The translations under genes and the position numbers were made by a program. A DNA stretch of 35,498 bases from an uncultured Pirellulaceae bacterium. Its GTDB lineage: Bacteria > Planctomycetota > Planctomycetia > Pirellulales > Pirellulaceae. The stretch covers positions 1-35,498 of the forward strand of contig CAKZVF010000102.1 of the NCBI GenBank assembly GCA_937921995.1. The letters run 5' to 3'. The notes beneath the pieces are model-generated. The model saw only the letters and a list, made by a program, of their open reading frames with translations, was not told the DNA's origin and did no database searches. The number at the start of each line of letters is the position of its first letter. Positions within the stretch are counted from its first letter, which is position 1. Of the stretch, positions 32,416 through 35,498 are shown one piece after another.

Positions 32416-33177
32416 TTACCAATAACGTTCCAGCACGATTTGGCCGGGGGATTTGCTGCGATGTTTGACCATGCCGCGGCTGTTGAGCAACTCCTCCATC
32501 GAATCCAGCATCGCCGGATTGCCGCACAGCATCACTGTGGAAGATTCTTTAGACAGTTTGCAATCGGCAGCCTTCTCCAATTGCCCGCTGGCCAACAATG
32601 CTGGAATCCGACCACGCATCGCGATTTCGGATTGTTCGCGGGTGAGCCCTTGAATCAGTTCGAACTGGCCGGGATGGGTTGAGCGATATTGCGATAGTTC
32701 GTCGGTGTAGGCGAGGTCGGCTTCGTGACGCACGCCGTGGACGACGACGATCTTTTTAAAACGCTGCCACGGGTCTTCCGTCCGCAGCATCGCGACATAC
32801 GGAGCCAGTCCGGTACCGGTCGCGAACAACCAAAGATGTTCCGCCTCAGGCGTATGGTCCAAAGAGAATCGGCCGGCGCCTCGATCATTGACCAACAGCG
32901 GATCACCCACTTCTAACGCCCAAAGTTTCGGAGTCAATTCTCCTTCGGGGACCAGGACGATGAAGAATTCCAATTCGTCGCCGTGGGGTGATGCGACCGA
33001 GTAGGGGCGGTTGATGATCGCGTCTTCAACGCCTTGTTGGCCTTCAGGGTACACGCCCAGTTGCAAAAACTGTCCGGGCTTAAAAGGTTTCACACCGTCG
33101 GCTTTGATCGTGATCGTGAACAAGCCGTCGGTCCAAATTTTCTTCTTCGTAATGGTCGCGTCACACCAGGTAGGCAT
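32416..33177 (-). CDS. fpr: Ferredoxin--NADP(+) reductase
   Basis: This flavoprotein passes electrons between NADPH and ferredoxin or flavodoxin. The 253 residues match the bacterial Fpr subclass: FAD-binding RPYS (57-60), VNDRGAGRFSLD, the NADP-binding GTGLAPYVAM (121-130), VVHGVRHEADLAY, MLCGNPAMLD (216-225) and a C-terminal VLERYW ending in an aromatic residue, as in this subclass. The residues from 34 to 40 (KPGQFLQ) are typical. No strong Shine-Dalgarno is visible before the ATG; a short hairpin (GACGAT-CCAAA-ATCGTC, 33210-33226) lies in the promoter region. It could supply reductant for general metabolism; a link to the neighbouring glycosidase genes is not evident. Confidence 0.92.
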   Translation of the reverse strand: MPTWCDATITKKKIWTDGLFTITIKADGVKPFKPGQFLQLGVYPEGQQGVEDAIINRPYSVASPHGDELEFFIVLVPEGELTPKLWALEVGDPLLVNDRGAGRFSLDHTPEAEHLWLFATGTGLAPYVAMLRTEDPWQRFKKIVVVHGVRHEADLAYTDELSQYRSTHPGQFELIQGLTREQSEIAMRGRIPALLASGQLEKAADCKLSKESSTVMLCGNPAMLDSMEELLNSRGMVKHRSKSPGQIVLERYW

Positions 33178-33296
33178 TATTCAGCTTTGCAAAGAGGATG
33201 AATTAATGAGACGATCCAAAATCGTCGGTCCTTATAATCGCTGAATTTTCAGACGAAAGCAAGTAAGGGCACCATGTCGTCAAGCATGTTTGCGGC

Positions 33297-35498
33297 TTAA
33301 CTTGGTGCGGTCACGATGCGGATCTGAAAATAATCAGCGGCGGCGAATGAAAGTTCGATCTTACTTATGGGGCCGCTTTGTGGGCCGCTTTGGGCATCGT
33401 GCAGGGTCTCAACGATGTCCCCATGAAAATTCGTTCGATGTACTTCCGTCACTTTAAAAGGCGTAAACAAGGTAACGGTGCCGCTTCGGCGCTGCGTTTC
33501 CTGCAGGCGGACGTCTATCGCCGGCGCCGCATCGTCGGTCTGGAAAACGGGGCGCATGGACGTCACCAAGATGTTTTTACTATCCAAATGAAACATCTGG
33601 CGTGGTTGGTTGCCGCGAACCGTTGTCGTTAGGGCAGGGCAAGCCCGGTCGATGGCCGATTTGAGCGGGTACTTGAGATCTATGCCGAGCCCAACTTTGA
33701 AAACGCGGGACTTTTCGTTTCCTACGATCAACAGAGTGTCCACCTGGCGGCGGTTGATGCGGTTGTGGTAAGGAAGTCCTCCCGAAAGAAGCGTCAGCGA
33801 GTAGTCCAGATTTTCGATTTCGACAAAATTGGGCGATTGAATCTTGGGCGCGTAAATTTCGCCTCGAACAAATTGATCGGACCCGAAAATTTTGCACGCT
33901 TCGTCTCGCCAAGCCAACCGATGGGCGAAATACTTGGCTGGCGAATTTTCCAATTCAATCGTCGGTTGGATTTCTATCTCTAATTCTAAAACTTGCTGAC
34001 CGCGCCTTAGCCGGAAGACTTGCGTAAAGTTGGCAATTGTCTCTTGCTCGATGACGATTCGGCCGCTGGTTTTAATTTCGCCGCAAAGGATGCTCGCCGC
34101 GCTCGATTCAAAACTGTCGCAGATCATGGTCGAAGCAACGTTATTATTTCGACTGTCATGGAAGACCAGACGTTGGCTGGCTCGGTTGCCCCGTTTGCCG
34201 TGGTAGAGAATGCTGGCTAACGCACCTGTTTTGGGATCAATGGTGGCGACGAAAAATTCGTTTTGCAGTTTCGTACCGTCCAAGACCGCGGGCTGTTTCT
34301 TCAAAGGGGATCGTTTACCGCCGGATCCAATGGGCGTGAAACTGGAACCGGGGCATTGGGCGGTCGCGTGCAAACGACCATCGGTGATGTGCCGCACCGA
34401 GTAAGGATTATCTGTTTTGCTGAACTCATCTTCTGCATCATTGGCGGGCGTCGAAACAGACAGGCGGCGGGTAAAGAACAACGGGTTGACGATGTTGGTC
34501 TGTGACGCGCCGTCTGCGCCGGAGGACGATACCTCTGCGGAGAATTCGACTAAAAGTTCATCCGTGGCGTTGTCAATCTCTTCGTCGATCGCGTCGACGT
34601 TTTGAGCGTCGTCATTCCAGTCGGTCGTGAGTGCTGCGACGCGCTGAAGAAGAGATTCGGACTTTTGCGTCCACGGCAAAATAGTTTGGCGAATGTTATC
34701 TTTGCCGCCGGAAATCAATGCGGCAAACCGCTGGGCGATCAAACAATCAAACTGGTGCAGGCGATAGTATTGCCGCCAGTAATCGACAAAACGCGAAAGC
34801 GGGACTTGGGATGATGCCCGAATCGCCTCGGCAAGAAACGGCGAAGCATATTCTTCGCTGGAGAAATTATCGGCGTAGCCCGGATCGTAAAGCGTCTCGA
34901 AATGATCGTCCAGCGTTGCGAATTCGCCCAGCACCGTCGACCGCGCCGCCACCCCCAGCAGATCGGCGTAGGATTCGTCTGTGCGGCCGGGCCAATGCGC
35001 GAAAGTACAGGTCGCCTCATGGGAGGAATCAATCTGTCGTCCGATTTTCACGCCCAAATCCAACATCGTTGCCGGGTCCGAAGCATCCAACAGCGTTTCG
35101 GCTTTGGAGAGAATCGACGCTTCGGCATCGCCTGCCCAGCGGATTGTGCCGAACGAACCCGAGGGAAACTTGCCGCCGTCCAAAGAGGTGTGCATGGCTC
35201 CGGTGAAGTTCAATTGATCCAAGATGTTGGGCAAGCTGGCCATCAATCCAAACCGGCGACGCATGAAAATGCTGACGTCGTAGTCAAGCGCCTCATTGAT
35301 CTTTGCGAGTCCACTTTTGAGTTTTCGCAGCGTCGTTTCAGGAGCCAGCAGCGTATCAGGAAGTTCAACATCGTTGCCGCCGATGATCGCGGCTTGACTG
35401 TTGGCGAGTTTCGTTTTCAGTTTTTCTTTGGAGGAATCTTGGATGCCGCTGAGTGTTTGGCCGGTCAACAAAAAGTTGACGATGTGTGCGGAGTCGAT
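33297..35498 (-). CDS. GH38-like (alpha-mannosidase-type) glycosidase, 5' end outside the window
   Basis: The frame is open to the window edge (codons reading IDSAHIVNFL before the first in-window start candidate), so the N-terminus is missing and the 724 visible residues are the C-terminal part. RRRFGLMASLPNILDQLNF followed by GAMHTSLDGGKFP and IRWAGDAEA resembles the end of the GH38-type catalytic half. The beta-rich C-terminal half shows LQNEFFVATIDPKTGALASI, as in GH38 enzymes, then VEIENLDYSLTLLSGGLPYH. GH38 enzymes hydrolyse alpha-mannosides using a zinc ion; the metal ligands cannot be assessed from the visible part. It ends just before the FNR gene on the same strand. Confidence 0.65.
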   Translation of the reverse strand: MDSAHIVNFLLTGQTLSGIQDSSKEKLKTKLANSQAAIIGGNDVELPDTLLAPETTLRKLKSGLAKINEALDYDVSIFMRRRFGLMASLPNILDQLNFTGAMHTSLDGGKFPSGSFGTIRWAGDAEASILSKAETLLDASDPATMLDLGVKIGRQIDSSHEATCTFAHWPGRTDESYADLLGVAARSTVLGEFATLDDHFETLYDPGYADNFSSEEYASPFLAEAIRASSQVPLSRFVDYWRQYYRLHQFDCLIAQRFAALISGGKDNIRQTILPWTQKSESLLQRVAALTTDWNDDAQNVDAIDEEIDNATDELLVEFSAEVSSSGADGASQTNIVNPLFFTRRLSVSTPANDAEDEFSKTDNPYSVRHITDGRLHATAQCPGSSFTPIGSGGKRSPLKKQPAVLDGTKLQNEFFVATIDPKTGALASILYHGKRGNRASQRLVFHDSRNNNVASTMICDSFESSAASILCGEIKTSGRIVIEQETIANFTQVFRLRRGQQVLELEIEIQPTIELENSPAKYFAHRLAWRDEACKIFGSDQFVRGEIYAPKIQSPNFVEIENLDYSLTLLSGGLPYHNRINRRQVDTLLIVGNEKSRVFKVGLGIDLKYPLKSAIDRACPALTTTVRGNQPRQMFHLDSKNILVTSMRPVFQTDDAAPAIDVRLQETQRRSGTVTLFTPFKVTEVHRTNFHGDIVETLHDAQSGPQSGPISKIELSFAAADYFQIRIVTAPS

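Overview
The window looks like a planctomycete chromosome of the Rhodopirellula/Pirellulaceae type. The signs are a 1090-residue DUF1080 / PVC-type dehydrogenase / cytochrome c fusion protein, many short proteins of unknown function, an rsmH gene standing outside any cell-division cluster, moderate GC, and small palindromic repeats of the kind scattered through these genomes. No rRNA, tRNA or CRISPR array was seen.

Layout. (1) Positions 1-1850 are a decayed mobile/defence patch: the start of an ISL3-type transposase, a Fic pseudogene with a truncated front and a frameshift, an IS3-type orfA stub, and a broken MmeI-like type IIG restriction-methylation gene. (2) Positions 2126-10118 hold mostly housekeeping and orphan genes: frr with a strong terminator, a CNNM/CorC-type membrane protein, a 133-bp MITE-like element, a stand-alone E2-type acyltransferase domain, a zinc-ribbon protein, a thioredoxin-like protein, a Cys-rich protein with a duplicated domain, rsmH, and a candidate structured RNA. 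(3) Position 10185 starts a D-2-hydroxyacid dehydrogenase. (4) Positions 11394-22223 are an exopolysaccharide locus with all the parts of a Wzx/Wzy route: GT4 glycosyltransferase, Wzz-like chain-length protein, Wza-like export lipoprotein (opposite strand), WbaP-like initiating transferase, flippase, PAPS sulfotransferase, and a Wzy-like polymerase fused to a second GT4 domain. The product is probably a sulfated surface polysaccharide. (5) Positions 22395-35498 are mainly sugar and glycan catabolism: the DUF1080/cytochrome c protein, a DUF433/DUF5615 toxin-antitoxin pair, two xylose-isomerase-like TIM-barrel proteins around a Gfo/Idh/MocA oxidoreductase, an ankyrin protein, a secreted GHL15-like glycosidase, a ferredoxin-NADP reductase, and a GH38-like protein that runs off the right edge.

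How the genes work together. Region 4 should start, extend, flip, polymerise and export a polysaccharide, with sulfation built in. Region 5 combines the DUF1080, Gfo/Idh/MocA and xylose-isomerase-like families, which are known from an oxidation-based route of glycoside cleavage. Here the DUF1080 domain is physically joined to a heme c domain, so the window may contain a planctomycete version of that route coupled to electron transport. That link is an inference. All calls rest on reading the sequence and translations; no database search was possible.
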